64,000 bases of DNA from Arthonia radiata (GCA_002989075.1 PSQN01000017.1:3479453-3543452); one strand, 5' to 3'; shown: positions 36,634 through 48,068, counted from the stretch's first letter. Made by a program: numbers and translations. The notes: generated by a model from the letters alone, not told the origin.

Positions 36634-37104
36634 GCGGCCAGATTGCTGTTGCATTGCATATCGAGAGCATGTACGGATTACGACTGATGATCTCATGATA
36701 CCCATTGTGCGGATGGCGAAACGGTTCGCTGAACCTGCTATCCCACCTTATTCGGCATGATACCAAGGGCCTCATAGGACTTATTACCCGACCACCCCTT
36801 TCTCTTCTTCCTGGCCGCATCGTTGGAAGCAATGATCAGTACACACACACTCCCGACTGCTGCAGCCCTCAACGGCACTACAAGGGCGGAGAAAACGTCC
36901 GGCCTAGGGACAGGCGGACGTCTCATGAGTGTTTCTGCGGCGAACCTGCCTTGTCATGGGAATCCTTGCGTCCCGGTGGCGGATCTATTTTGTCACAAAA
37001 TTCTTGCATAGCACCTCAAAATCGGCCGTTGCCGCCACCGGCATCCAGCGAGACCATCACGGAAAAGTCAGGGAGGCAAATGTTCATACCATAGAATCTG
37101 AACT
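36634..37104. other. Convergent intergenic region, 471 bp
   Basis: Between the 3' ends of the AMPK beta gene (+) and KAE1 (-). Nothing recognised. Confidence 0.5.
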
Positions 37105-38601
37105 TCAATCTCGCCACGTCACTACCACTTCATCCGTCCTGAACCGCTGCGTCGTCCTGCTCGCGTCTAGTCCCCAATCTTCTTTGCCTTCTCCCCTCCC
37201 ATATCGTTGCTTTCCACTTTCCTTTTCCTTTCCAGTTCCCCTGGTCTTGGCCTCGCGCCCAGCGGTAAGCCAACTCAACAACCCCGCATGCGCAATCATG
37301 ATCCCGTTGTCAATGCAGAACCGCTCGTCCGTAGCGTAGCAAGTCCCGCCTCTCTGCGCCGCCATCAGCGCCATCATTTCTTGCAGTCGCTCGTTGCAAC
37401 CGACGCCACCGACGATGAGCACGGAGTCGGAGGACGCGTGCGCCATCGCGCGCTCTGTGATTTCGACAAGCATCGCGAAGATGTGCTCTTGCAGCGAGTA
37501 GCAGAGATCGGCAGGCGTGAGGGCGGTGAAATCTGTGCTGCTGGAGAGACCGTGGAGCTCGGGTTTGGGCTGTTTTTGACCTTTCGGTGGTTTACTTAAG
37601 GTGGACTGATTTGATTTGAACTTTGTTTGTGGAGGTGACTCTGGCGGCGAGGGACTGCTGCCTTCGTTGCTCGCACGATCACTGCCATATGCGCTGTCTA
37701 CACCCTCATCCGCTCCCTCTTCTGACTTTCTCTTCTCGACCTCTGCTCTTGCTGCGGCCTCTCCAGCACTCTTCTTTGCCTCCTCCATTCGACCCGCCGC
37801 GGCGTTCACAGCTGCCAGCACACCGCTGAAGCTGCAGTCCATGCCCTTCACCGCGTATGGCAGTTCCACCCATGTCCCCTCACCCTCCTCATACCTCCGT
37901 CTACCCTCCTTCGCCAACTGCTCGATGTTGTACCCTGGCGCCGGATCGTTGCTTATCCTCAGCGTCCTCGCGAACCGATCCAAACAGTTCCCAATAGCAA
38001 TATCAAGCGTCTCACCAAAGATATGGTAGTGCGGCGAACTATACGCAAGCACTTGCGTATTCCCTCCGGAGACGTACAGGATAGTGGGATGCGAAGCAGC
38101 CGTGATAGCGCGTCCCATCTCAATATGCGCGATGCAGTGATTGACTCCTATCATTGCCAGCGGCTTTTCTCGCGGTTGCAAATGCGTGGTATACGGTTCC
38201 GTTAGCCCAGCGTTGGCAGTCTCGTGCTCTTCAAACGGCAACCCCCACATCAGCGCAATCGTCCGCCCCGCGAGCGCCACACACTGCAGCGGCGCGCCCA
38301 TGCCTGGCCCTTTCGTGTAGCACACACATGCCAATTGGCGGGGGTGAATGTTCGCTTGCTGCAGCGCGCGCTTGACGAGGCGGACGACCCATCGCCGGTG
38401 GTGCAGTGCGGTGTCTTTTGGAAGAAACCCGGTGCCGGCAGGTGAGACGTAGGTGTGGCGGAGGTTGGCGAGGACGCGGATTTGGGGGACACCGTTGGGT
38501 TTGGTGGTGGTGGGGTTGCAGGACTCGGAGGGGAGGACGTGCTCGATGAGGCCTATGCCGAGTTTGTTGGCGGAGCCTTCGAGGCCGAGGGATATGGGCA
38601 T
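37105..38601 (-). CDS. KAE1: KEOPS complex tRNA threonylcarbamoyladenosine transferase Kae1
   Basis: Catalytic subunit of KEOPS, which makes t6A37 in ANN-decoding tRNAs. Single exon, 498 aa from the ATG at 38601; the frame runs upstream to 38727 but the family start is [13 protein letters not shown]. Metal-site histidines are H155 and H159 ([11 protein letters not shown]). ASKHA phosphate loops are seen as [29 protein letters not shown] and [13 protein letters not shown], and the C-terminus ends [13 protein letters not shown] as expected. A low-complexity insert of about 80 residues (about 275-356, bases 37534-37779) sits between [10 protein letters not shown] and [12 protein letters not shown], and a smaller K/G/E-rich one lies near 450-480. 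These explain the extra length over yeast Kae1 (386 aa). Confidence 0.96.
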   Translation of the reverse strand: MPISLGLEGSANKLGIGLIEHVLPSESCNPTTTKPNGVPQIRVLANLRHTYVSPAGTGFLPKDTALHHRRWVVRLVKRALQQANIHPRQLACVCYTKGPGMGAPLQCVALAGRTIALMWGLPFEEHETANAGLTEPYTTHLQPREKPLAMIGVNHCIAHIEMGRAITAASHPTILYVSGGNTQVLAYSSPHYHIFGETLDIAIGNCLDRFARTLRISNDPAPGYNIEQLAKEGRRRYEEGEGTWVELPYAVKGMDCSFSGVLAAVNAAAGRMEEAKKSAGEAAARAEVEKRKSEEGADEGVDSAYGSDRASNEGSSPSPPESPPQTKFKSNQSTLSKPPKGQKQPKPELHGLSSSTDFTALTPADLCYSLQEHIFAMLVEITERAMAHASSDSVLIVGGVGCNERLQEMMALMAAQRGGTCYATDERFCIDNGIMIAHAGLLSWLTAGREAKTRGTGKEKESGKQRYGRGEGKEDWGLDASRTTQRFRTDEVVVTWRD

Positions 38602-38801
38602 GATAGGGTTTGCTTTGTTGTATTGAAGAGGGATATGAGGTGTGCAGGTGTTGGAATTGAAGAGACGAAATGCGGACGTGGTGGGGTGGACGCTTGTCCT
38701 TTTTCGGTCACATGCATTTTGGCGCACTTGAGGTTGTCTTTCTTTCCATACTGTTGGTGCTATTCCCCAACCCCTCCGGTACAGGTGCGCAGCATACTAA
38801 A
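38602..38801. promoter_or_regulatory. Short bidirectional promoter between KAE1 and the SETD6-like gene
   Basis: Only 200 bp separate the two divergent ATGs, so the genes must share regulatory DNA. No specific site is identified. Confidence 0.7.
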
Positions 38802-40285
38802 ATGGCCGATGAGTTTATGGAGAGGTCTCAGGCTTTCAAGCACTGGTTCTTATCCCACAGCGGCGCTTCTATAAGCCCCAACATCGACCGGGCCGACTAC
38901 AGGTCTAACGGGCGTGGTCGCGGAGTCGGTATGCCAGCCATCCACATTTTCCTGGGATCTATTTACCGAAGCAAGAAGATCGAGTCTGACTGACGCAGCC
39001 GCTATGATCGACAGTCGCACTCGCAGATATCCCCGCTGAAACCGAACTCTTCACCATCGACCAGGCTTCGGTGCTCTCCGTCAAGACTTCTGAGCTGTTC
39101 CCCCGTCTGTCTCAGGACGTCCGCGAGGAGCTGACCAACAAACCATGGCCGAGCTTGATTCTAGTGCTGATCTATGAGTACCTCAAAGTCGACGACTCGA
39201 GATGGCGGCCGTACCTCCAGCTCATGCCCTCAGAGTTCGATACGCTGATGTATTGGACTGAAGATGAGCTGGAGGAGCTGCAAGCGAGCGCTATCACGGG
39301 AAAGATTGGCAAGGCCAGTGCTGAGGAGATGTTTCATACAGATGTACTGCCCGTGGTTGAAGCTCATCAAGATGTTTTCTTTCCGACGCCTCAACAGAAG
39401 CTGGATCAGCCCGGCCTCATCGCGCTGTCACACCGAATGGCCTCTATCATAATGGCATACGCTTTCGATATGGAGAGCAGCGAGAAAAGTGCAAATGTGG
39501 GCGACGATGGCTACGTGACAGACGAGGAAGAAGCATCCCAGCAAAAGGCCATGATGCCATTGGCGGACATGCTCAACGCCGACGCCGATTTCAACGCTCG
39601 CCTGTTCAACGACGAGGATGGTCTGAAAATGCGATCAACGCGAGTCATCGTGAAGGGCGAAGAGATCCTCAACGACTTTGGAGCACACCCGCGTGCAGAG
39701 CTGCTCCGACGCTATGGCTACATCACGGACAAGTATAGCAGATACGATGTGGTCGAGATTCCCCTGGAACTCGTTCTGGACGAGGTCAAAGCAGCCTTGA
39801 AACGACACGGGTCGCAGATTGATGTCAATCCACGTATTCAGGACCTGGGTGAAGCGAATCCTGAGGGCTTCATCATTGATCGCGGCGATCCAGAGCATAT
39901 CAAGGAAGACAGCGCTATGGACCCACCGGTCGAGATTCCAAGCGAGCTCGTCGGGCTGCTCCATCTCCTGCTTGCTGAGTCAAAGGAGTGGCAGAAGTGG
40001 CATAAAAAACTCAGTGAAGATGACAAAGCGCGACTCCGCCGTAGGGTCTTCACCGTGATCGAGCAGATCCTGGCAGCAAGACGTGGACAGTATTCTACGA
40101 GTATAGCTCAGGACAAGGGACTTCTGACGAACGGCCTGCTGCCCAAACGGGAATCCATGGCGGTTCGCGTGCGACTGGGCGAGAAAACTATGCTTGACGA
40201 AGCTATTACAATCGCAAAGCAGCAAATTGTCGCAGGGTCCGAGCAAGACGGGGAACCAGCTTCGAAGCGACAGAAGCTCCAATGA
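38802..40285 (+). CDS. RKM4: SET-domain lysine methyltransferase, SETD6/Rkm4 type
   Basis: Protein-lysine N-methyltransferase of the Rubisco-LSMT-like group; yeast Rkm4 modifies a 60S ribosomal protein. Exons 38802-38928 and 39015-40285, with an 86-nt phase-1 intron, give 465 aa. Exon 1 encodes the start of the SET domain (RSNGRGRGV) and joins VALADIPAETELF across the intron. The iSET region and post-SET motifs follow: PLADMLNADADFNARL, VKGEEILNDFGAHPRAELLRRYGY. The C-terminal helical substrate-binding domain (about residues 270-440) and a basic end (ASKRQKLQ) complete it. The internal ATG at 39071 is not the start, since it would remove the first SET strand. It is divergent from KAE1, another translation-related gene. 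Confidence 0.93.
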
Positions 40286-40485
40286 AGCTCATGAAAATTC
40301 TGAACAGAGTCGAAATTGTTCAACCGCTCCGGATATCCTACAATATCATACAAGGCGTAATGCTACCAATTGCAGGTCAAACTCGGACCTGGTCCACGGA
40401 GTGAAAAAGAAAAACGTCAGCCCCAACGCCGCGCTGTAACCCAGTCAAGCATCACGCCCACAGCCTCTGAGACTGTGTCGGCTAG

Positions 40486-42379
40486 TCAATGCGCACCTTG
40501 CGCGACGGCCGTCATAGTACCGTGCGAACCATGACCGGCTTGCGAATGTGGCGGGGGATGGCCGGAAGCACCCGAAGACGCTCGCCGAGATATCGACTGC
40601 CCTCCACTAGCCCATTGAACACGCAGCGCCATACACTCCGTGCTATCAACGTCCGGTGACGGCGAGGAGTCTTCGTCCCCGCTGTCCCGATCAAACTCAT
40701 ATTGATCATCACTTTTCGCCTGACTTCGGAGACGAAAATTATGCCGGTCTATCATGACCCTACCACCTCTACCAGTTCTTCGACGAAATCTCCCAGTGTT
40801 TTTGAATGATGGATATTCAGACAAGTTCGCCCATTGCACATGGTGCTCGCTGCCAGGAGGGCTCGGTAGACGATGATCAACTTCTCCGTCCGCGCTCTTC
40901 TCGCTTTGACTGTCTGTTGCAACACTCTCTGGTGGCGTGGGCTGCTGTGTGGGCACGTGCTTCTCCTCGATCTTGACACCTACAAATCCTCGACCCTGTG
41001 CAGAAGACCTCTCTTCTTCCGGCAAAAACATATCCGAAGGCGTGACAGCACCATACAGAGCGCTTTCTGTGTTGTCGATAAAATTTCGATTCCATCGGTC
41101 GTGGGCGGTAATCGAGTTCTGGATCTGGGAGTTGACTTCACGCAATCGCTCAGCCAGTTTGAGCTGCAAATCGACCATGTCTGTGGCATCCTCGGGCGGA
41201 CGCAGACGTAACGTTGTGTCAGATGCACTTCGCGGCATATTCGGCGGCATCTGATTCGGACGCGCGCTGAGTGGCTCGCGTGGTCGTTGGTTGACCAACA
41301 GTTGCTCATCGTCGTCCATGATTTTGCTGTCTTGCTTCACGCGACGAAGCTTGTGTCGCGCATCATAGATCTCACGACTCAGCTGCAGATCTGTCCGGTG
41401 ACCACTCTCGCGCTCACGGACTTGATGCAACAGGTATCGACCCTCTTCAAGCTCCTTGCGCAGACGCTTGAGTTTGTCGATGACCTGTGCATCACGACCG
41501 CGCGTTTTCCTGGCTTGACGGAATTCTCTTCTTCGGAAACACACAAACGGATCGTTATCGTCTGCATCCTGACCGCCACTGGCGTCTATCCTAGGAGTTT
41601 TCAGCTGAGCCATCAGCATCTGATCAAGTCGCGCTGATCGACGCGCCTTCCAATGATCATAAATTTCCCGCGCAAAAAAGCGTGCGCGGTCGTCGACAGC
41701 TCCATCATCGAAGGACGCAGCCAGCTCATCAAAAGGAAGCACAGGCGGATGATCCACGTTTGCAAACGGTTGCCGCGCTGCACTGGTCTCCTCAAAGCTG
41801 GTCATAATCTGCTCGAACCACTCTTCCGAGCATGAGCGCCCCTCAACATCAGGCTGCGCCCCAGCGCTTCTCCGCTTTCGCGGCGACTGCTGGCTTGCAT
41901 GCTTGAGATTCAGCTTCTTCAGAAAAGCCTCATCCTCATCATCCATACAATAGCTGGCGCCTGCACAATCCTCGACTGTGCTGCTAAAGCGGATGTACGT
42001 TGAAGGCTGCGCGAAGCGCGCAGAGAACAGCCTTTCATACTTGATGTCTTTCGCAGGTCGCGCCTCAGGCACTGGAATCGACGCCGCAGCACCTTCAGCT
42101 CTGCGACCTTGAACAGCTGCATTGATGATGGCTTGGAGATGGTGTTCCTGACTTACGTCAGCCTGATCAGATGATGAGAAGTCACGTGATACTAACCTTC
42201 TCCTCATGTTCTTCAACGCCAGTCTTCACTTTGGGGACGCCAGTATGGGGGTCAATGTCGTCCTTAGCGGCATCGATGGCAGCATTGTCCTCTTCGATGG
42301 CGGATATATCTGACTCGCGTAAAATGGCGAGCACTGTTTTGGGCACGACCTTGGTGCGGCGAGCGCGTACGCCCACCAT
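40486..42379 (-). CDS. EPL1: Enhancer of polycomb-like protein 1 (NuA4 subunit)
   Basis: Scaffold of the NuA4/Piccolo histone acetyltransferase, holding Esa1 on nucleosomes. Exons 42379-42197 and 42147-40486, with a 49-nt phase-0 intron (GTTAGT...GTCAG), give 614 aa. Exon 1 begins MVGVRARRTKVVPKTVLAIL, the conserved Epl1 N-terminus. The EPcA domain continues in exon 2 (HHLQAIINAA, AKDIKYERLF, FLKKLNLKH, FEETSAARQPFANVD, EIYDHWKARRSARLDQ, DPFVCFRRREFRQARKTRGRD). A coiled segment and a basic, disordered tail with RRRTGRGGRVMIDR follow. The frame of exon 2 is open a little upstream of the acceptor, but only exon 1 supplies an ATG and the conserved head. Confidence 0.95.
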
Positions 42380-43101
42380 CTTCGCGGCTGATTAGGGGCC
42401 AAGGACCCCAGAGAGCGATATGCGCAGGATAATCCGTGGAAAAAGCCTCAGGAGGTGATAACATTGAAGTTCGGGATGATTGATGATGAAATGATGCGAT
42501 TTCGGCAAGAAGTGGTCGCGAATTGGGTGAAGGCTGTTGCGCGTGGAGGTGCAACAAGAGCGAGGCCAGCAAGGGCGGGCATCGCGAGTGACCGGGAAAA
42601 GTCTGCTGCCTTAATCCATCTCGCCTTCCTGTGAAGCAAATTCGCCAGTTAAAGTTCGATTCGACAAGATATGCGCGTGCGACTGCGAATTCGACAAAAA
42701 ATTGATGGGTTTGGCTGGTGGTGACGGTAGGGTGATGGTGTTGATGGTGGGTGCTGCTGTGCTGACCCCCTTGCTTGGGTTGGAGACGCGGCACAAGAGC
42801 GGGCCCAGATGAAGCTTGGCGCAGGACGCTGTCTGGGCTACTCAAAAATCACGTGCTGCTGGCCTCATAAGGCTGGTGGCGCTTGCATGGCTTTGCACTT
42901 GCTGAGAATGGACGTCTACGACGTCGCACAACATACACTTCTCCAGGCACGAAGGTGCTTGCCAGGTGACACATGTGGCTTAGGATGTCCTTCCGGACTA
43001 TCGCCGTCACCACCCGCCGCTCTTCTGCTGTATCGGCATGGTGGCTGCCGTCGTCTTTGACGTTGCTGCACACTCCACTTCTATGACATGAATAACACCT
43101 G
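42380..43101. other. Divergent intergenic region, 722 bp
   Basis: Upstream of EPL1 (-) and the orphan gene (+). No conserved frame. The stretch near 42720-42770 is G/T-rich and purine/pyrimidine biased. Confidence 0.5.
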
Positions 43102-44088
43102 ATGGCGGCGCGAACGCTCGTCATACTATTCTATGGCTGGCGTGGCCTGATCCAGCCTGGTAAAGGTATAATGCATAATCTACGTGACACGATTATCAAG
43201 TTCGAGCCAAGTATGGATGAAGTCTCCACTGCTGAACTAGGCGATCGCTGGCAGAACGTTCACGAGGATTTCCGTACGTCCGCTGAAACTCAGATCACGT
43301 GGCCTAAGCGTGACAAATTCTATTATCAAGCCCTTGAAATGCGACTTCTGGAATCATATGACATAAAGGCGACAGCAGATAGCCCGTTGATTGCGGCATT
43401 GGCCGACCAAACGATTGATAACGCCGGATCGTTCAGGACCCTTCCTGGGTTCTCAGCATCTCTGGAGTGGCTCAGCGAAATCAAGCGAGGCAGCACGATT
43501 CATGGTGACGGGCAGCCACCTCATCCTTGGAGCAACGCCTTCACAGGTTTCGCCTTCGTAAGTCCCGCCATTATAAGAGGTGCTCTCGAGAGTGCTGGCA
43601 TAACCGTTCGCTCGGCCGGCCGGCATTCAACCCAAAATGTTTTCGACGTCGGCTTCCTCGCCAGCACCAACCTCCCACCGTCACCTGTGATAAGAAATGA
43701 CACTCTGGGAGACGAACAACAAGCAAATCGATTTCGCGAACTTATGCCTACATTGCGCGAGGCTTGTATCATGCAGAATCCGGAAACAAAATTCGTTGAT
43801 TTTCTCTTGGTGAACAGAGATCCGAGAGTGACGGCAGCGAGTCGTCGTGCAGGATGGAATACTCTCCTGGCCCTTGGTCGTGAGTTTCATGGCATTCCAA
43901 AGCTCGAAAAACTGAAGGGCCACATCGTCAAGGCTCATGCTTCTAAGATATATCCATGGTGTACCCGCGATGAATTGGAAGACATCATACTTGACTTTGA
44001 CGACTTACGCCTATGGAGGCCACAAGCTGAACAGGCGAAGGCGAGAAAACCAGGCAAGCGGAAGCCAAGAGTGGTATCTGGGTCGTAG
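43102..44088 (+). CDS. Orphan protein, 328 aa, unknown function
   Basis: I do not recognise this protein. It is a single ATG-initiated frame of balanced composition with no low complexity, no signal peptide and no transmembrane segment; the first residues (TLVILFYGW) form a beta-like hydrophobic strand. Aromatic and charged residues are spread evenly, and the C-terminus is basic (ARKPGKRKPR). Segments such as GDRWQNVHEDFRTS, WLSEIKRGSTIHGDG and VDFLLVNRDPRVTAASRRAG look folded and might be catalytic or nucleic-acid related, but no named motif is matched. The gene marks the left border of the gene-poor 43-53 kb stretch. Coding status rests on length and composition only. Confidence 0.7.
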   Translation: MAARTLVILFYGWRGLIQPGKGIMHNLRDTIIKFEPSMDEVSTAELGDRWQNVHEDFRTSAETQITWPKRDKFYYQALEMRLLESYDIKATADSPLIAALADQTIDNAGSFRTLPGFSASLEWLSEIKRGSTIHGDGQPPHPWSNAFTGFAFVSPAIIRGALESAGITVRSAGRHSTQNVFDVGFLASTNLPPSPVIRNDTLGDEQQANRFRELMPTLREACIMQNPETKFVDFLLVNRDPRVTAASRRAGWNTLLALGREFHGIPKLEKLKGHIVKAHASKIYPWCTRDELEDIILDFDDLRLWRPQAEQAKARKPGKRKPRVVSGS

Positions 44089-44676
44089 CTTGCTTGTACA
44101 GACAAGCACGTGACGAGGGACGAGAAGGCATTAGCGACAAGGTTTGGTATGCGCTTGAAGTCATGCAAGGTAGCTTACGAGGCTGTCTGCTGTGACCTGC
44201 ACTCCGGAGCCTGGAAATTGAAGAGGCAAGTGAGTGCGACGAAGGCTCCAGCGATCTCTCCAGCTCCCGTAATACTATCGGCGCAACGACTGGGTGCCAG
44301 TCCGAGTCTACCAACCTCGACCTCGAATGCAAGCATGGCCGCACCGCATCGTACACGTGTGCTGTTTCTATACAGTTCGAAGGGCTTGTTGAGCGGGAGA
44401 GCCGAGAGCGTGGTTCGCATCCCAGGTACTCGAAATTGTCAAAAGGTACCAGCCCCGGCTTTCCCCCGTTGATGCCAATGAGCTTGCGGACCCGATTTAA
44501 CATATCCGCAAGAAGATCGAGGAACGAAAGTAGAGACATTGGCACTGTGCCTCAGCTCAAGCTTGTTCGGGTACATTCTGGAAACTATCTCAAGTCCACA
44601 TATTCCCAGTCTGAGCCTGTTCGCATCACCACACCCACATGCCCTTTCTCTCCTCAATATCTGTACCCCTACCGTC
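44089..44676. other. Intergenic, 588 bp, with minus-strand open frames
   Basis: Two minus-strand frames (44545-43985, and 44420-44175 with a hydrophobic stretch GAGEIAGAFVALTCLFNF) look somewhat protein-like, but I could not join them into a gene. The first overlaps the orphan on the other strand. Confidence 0.3.
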
Positions 44677-45180
44677 CTATATCGCCCTCCACTCACCAGT
44701 CTTCTCGCTCCCCTCCCTCACGACTTTATCACCCAATCCCCAACTCGCCCAACCAACCCTCACCACCCCCTCCCAAGTCCACTCCAAAACCGCCCTCCTG
44801 TCCAGCGCCGCCTTCACCGTCGCATCCCCCTTCTGACACCCGTCTATACAAAACCTCTCGTCGCGGATCGTCGCGTGACCTGTTTCTTGCTTATGCCTCG
44901 CTAACGCCTGTTTGGCGGTATGATACTCAAGCCGCGCAGGCTCGTGCATGTTCAGGATCAGACGCCGCGTTAGCGTGAGCAGGCGGCGGGAGGTGCTGCA
45001 GAGGGAGATGGCGGTGCGGTAGAAGAGGTAGTGTTCATAGAGGAGGTCAATGTCGTGGGAGAGGAGTGGGTCGGAGTTGCGGATGAGGTGGGGGTCGTGG
45101 AAAGTGGTGTGCAGGGCGATGGTGAGGATTTGGAGGAGGAGTTCGGTGGGGAGGGTGAGGAGGGGGGAGTGGGTGGACAT
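44677..45180 (-). CDS. Small F-box-like protein, 167 aa
   Basis: Single-exon frame from ATG 45180. The N-terminus LLTLPTELLLQILTIAL is an F-box-like start (LPxELLxxIL), followed by a helical His/Leu-rich region and a region with RDERFCIDGCQKGDATVKAALDR. F-box-like short proteins without clear repeats are common in filamentous fungi. A role in SCF ubiquitin ligase is only suggested, because the remaining F-box positions are weak. The opposite strand is open for a long way here because of strong G/T bias at 45000-45200, so chance is not fully excluded. Confidence 0.5.
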   Translation of the reverse strand: MSTHSPLLTLPTELLLQILTIALHTTFHDPHLIRNSDPLLSHDIDLLYEHYLFYRTAISLCSTSRRLLTLTRRLILNMHEPARLEYHTAKQALARHKQETGHATIRDERFCIDGCQKGDATVKAALDRRAVLEWTWEGVVRVGWASWGLGDKVVREGSEKTGEWRAI

Positions 45181-45714
45181 GAGGGCGGCGGCGGTGGTGG
45201 TGGTGTGGTGATTGTTGGTGCGATGAAGCAGGTGCAGAATGGGTAGAGAGACGTATGTGGGATCTCGTGTGAGGCTCCATATTTTGCAAGGTCCCTTGAC
45301 GGTTATGAAGTGCTCATGTTGACGTCAATTCGACGTGATGTGTGACCATGGCTGCGATGAGATGAATGTGCGGTAGCGTTCGCTAGCGTTGGCTGTCATC
45401 TCATAACCTTCAATGTCGGTCCTCTCATTCAGGCTGTGCGGATGTCAATACTGAGTAGAAATGGGTCGAAGTCGGTAGCCGTGGAGCAAGCAGTCCTGAA
45501 TATTTTGATTGTATGTTTGCTCTAGTGCAGTATGTTCAATACGTATGTACAATATGCGATGCGTCGTCTCTATACAAGCTCTTGATTCATCTTGCTTCTG
45601 TCTCATCTTCAACTCCGCGACCCGTCCTGGTGTCTGTCCGACGATCTCACGCCGGTGCGCTGTCGGATTGCGACATGGTGGACGTCACAACCTCCCCAAG
45701 CGAATCAACCAACT
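45181..45714. other. Intergenic, 534 bp
   Basis: Upstream of the F-box-like gene and 3' flank of the small secreted gene. Nothing recognised. Confidence 0.5.
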
Positions 45715-46014
45715 CTACCAATTGATCGGCTCAACCGGCACACCCGTCTCTTCCACAACCTCAGGCTGCCCCGGTTCCGGAAACGCATTATCGGGCGCCG
45801 TCTCAAAGAAGCTCAAGTGTCGTTCTCGGTTCTCGAGGGGCGCTTGCGGGTGGCTGGGAAATTCTGGCAATTCATCGTGAGGTACTGATGAGGTCGATCG
45901 TATTCGTCTGCGGATGACGATGCCCTTTGTGTCTGTCGGAGTGGGCAGTGCCGTAACAAGCAGTATTTGACATGTGAGTAGGAGGGTTGACGCAAGGAGG
46001 GCGTTAAGCTGCAT
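45715..46014 (-). CDS. Small secreted protein, 99 aa, cysteine-free mature part
   Basis: Single exon from ATG 46014; the longer in-frame extension to 46209 lacks hydrophobic start features. The N-terminus (MQLNALLASTLLLTCQILLV, then TALP) is a strong signal peptide with likely cleavage near residue 23. The mature part begins LPTPTDTKGIVIRRRIRS and carries a polybasic RRRIR, a possible Kex2-type processing site. The rest is acidic and Pro/Glu-rich and ends EPINW. It has no cysteine after the signal, unlike typical apoplastic effectors. A secreted peptide precursor or effector is inference; the family is unknown to me. Confidence 0.6.
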   Translation of the reverse strand: MQLNALLASTLLLTCQILLVTALPTPTDTKGIVIRRRIRSTSSVPHDELPEFPSHPQAPLENRERHLSFFETAPDNAFPEPGQPEVVEETGVPVEPINW

Positions 46015-47682
46015 TGGATCTTGACAGGCTTGGCGCCTCGGGCCGCTGTGTTGGTCTTGGCTCAGACGGGATGATGTGGCTGGTGTGTGGACAAAGGCAA
46101 TGAGTGACTTTGATGTTGAAGGATTGATTGCAGCACTGTAGGGAGTGTTTTGCTTTTGTGATTCAGTGGATCTGGGGAGTGAGGCAGTTTTCCTACCTTT
46201 TGAGCGCATCGGCGCTACTTAGGACGCGCAAGCATGATGACGCTAGAGTGGGAAAGAGCAGGCGCGCGACTCTACGAATACTTGGGTGAGGGGTAGATTT
46301 GGTGCCTTTCAGCAGCGTGGGTGCACGAGGTGATGGCGATAGGAAGCAGCTTTTACTTAGGTTTGATTCGGCTATCACTTGCACAAGACTGGGTAATGCG
46401 TGCACCAACCCACACGTGATGCGACGATTCTGAGGCTGGTGGCTGGTGCGTTCGAGCCTCGACGCCACAGCAGCGCCGGACATACATCGGATAAATGGCC
46501 AGACAGTTCCAGGAGTTCCAGAAAGTGCCGAACATTTTGCAGGAGCGGGTGTGTAACCCTAACATTGTTAATGCCAAGAGCTCCGTGACGCCCGGAGAGC
46601 CACCATTGGTTTGTGAACGCATAAGACGATATCGAAGCGTTTAGGCTTGCGTATACTCCTATTCATGCGGTAACAGGTGTTTTCGCGACCGCGTATCGCA
46701 TGTGAGAGCGAAGAGCGTACTCAGCTTGGAGAGGGAGGTGTAAGCTCAAATCGTCTCGTTCCGCTTCGTGTCAGCGTTCAAATTGTCCCTGGCTTGACTT
46801 GTTAGATAATGTTCCAGGGAGCAGAGATCAGACTGACCGTCGACTGCTACTGCAGGAAGAGGGTCCAACATTGCGCCGGTCGAGGGTCTCATAATTGTGA
46901 TGTTAGGCATTAAGCGTGGTATATCAACATTCTTCGTTTACGCGGGTAAGATGTCGGTAAGCTGTGGTTAAGAATAGTTTGGATCTGGATGTTCTGAATT
47001 GTTAGCATGCGAGGCGATCTCTTCTCGGGTGGCCCCCTCTCTGCCGTCCACATGATTTTATACAAGCATTGACGGCGCTTTCTCTGTCCACATTCCGACC
47101 AGACCAGCTGCCATAGCATTCGATTGCCCCATGGCGCCGAACAAGCATCCCATGTCTCTGCCTGTATTGCTGGAGCCTAACCCGCTTTTCCAAGTCTTTT
47201 GCTGAAAACATTTGCTGGGCTTTTTGTACTTTCTACGCTCGGAGGGTCTGCCGCCGTTGTGAGATTAAGCGTAGCGTAGAAGCCACTCTCTCCGTGGTTA
47301 CCCGGTCCGGACCGACCATCATGGCAGTTTAAAGATGACTCTAGGCACTGGACACATCGCTGATTCGCTTCCTCGGGGTTCAGGCTGGACCTGTGGTGTG
47401 TTCACACTGCATCAGTTTCTTACGTTCGATGCACTAGTGTTTCTCCTGATGAACAAGCTGGCGCTTGGCTTCCGACCCTCAGTAGCCAGGTGTTGCCGTG
47501 ATACATGACGCTGTCATTTGCCTCTGGATCGTCAGCAAGGGTATATATGTTCGCGGTCTCGCACCTTGTGGACCCATACACACCCAAGCTCACCTTCCAT
47601 ATCCTCAAGACCTCAAGCAATAGTACACAATAAGCTTTCTTACCAGCATCACCAGCACCAAAGTCTTTCAGCAACTCCCAAT
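46015..47682. other. Intergenic, 1,668 bp, gene-poor
   Basis: Upstream of the small secreted gene on the left and of the first small paralogue on the right. Open frames are short and lack recognisable features. No repeats were recognised by eye. Confidence 0.45.
47542..47548 (+). promoter_or_regulatory. TATA-like element of small paralogue 1
   Basis: tatatat about 140 bp upstream of the ATG at 47683, followed by a C/A-rich leader. Confidence 0.5.
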
Positions 47683-48068
47683 ATGTCATCTCAAAAGGCC
47701 ATGCAGTCCGATGACGTAGAAGTCACACGCACTGGCGCAGGAGGCAGTGACATGAGTAAGTCTTGATCTCAACATACTCTGTCCTGAATCTGCTTTGTGG
47801 TTCAGAAAGATCTGTGCTGACAACTTGACATTCTAGACAGGGCCATCGAACTTGTCCCCAAGCACATCGCAGATTACAAGAGACACCGCGAAGATGCAAC
47901 GCTCGAGCGGGTTGAGATCACGTACGTGCTCCTCGATTAGAGCTGTTTGAAGGAAGACTGATCAGTTCCAGGCACGCTGGCCCCTTTACTTACGCTTACA
48001 AGCTTCATTTCTCGTCCGGAGATCCCATGACCGGCCTCTCGCCAAACAGAAGCCTACGCCATCCCTAG
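47683..48068 (+). CDS. Small paralogue 1 of a three-member tandem family, 84 aa
   Basis: Unknown family. Exons 47683-47755, 47837-47921 and 47972-48068 give 84 aa. Intron 1 (81 nt) ends ATTCTAG after a GCTGAC branch; intron 2 (50 nt, GTACGT...TTCCAG) is phase 2 inside the Thr codon of VEIT. The product has no signal peptide or transmembrane helix. Features shared with the genes at 49935 and 51860: a V-x-V strand near the N-terminus, an amphipathic helix with PKHIADYK, the IT-intron junction, HAGPFTYAYKLHF and SPNRSLR at the end. A TATA-like element and leader support transcription. Too short for most gene finders; similarity to its neighbours is the main evidence. Confidence 0.7.

Noticed and set aside
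44175-44545. Minus-strand frames between the orphan gene and the F-box-like gene
   Set aside because: Two protein-like frames could not be joined by acceptable splice sites, and one overlaps the orphan; left as unresolved.
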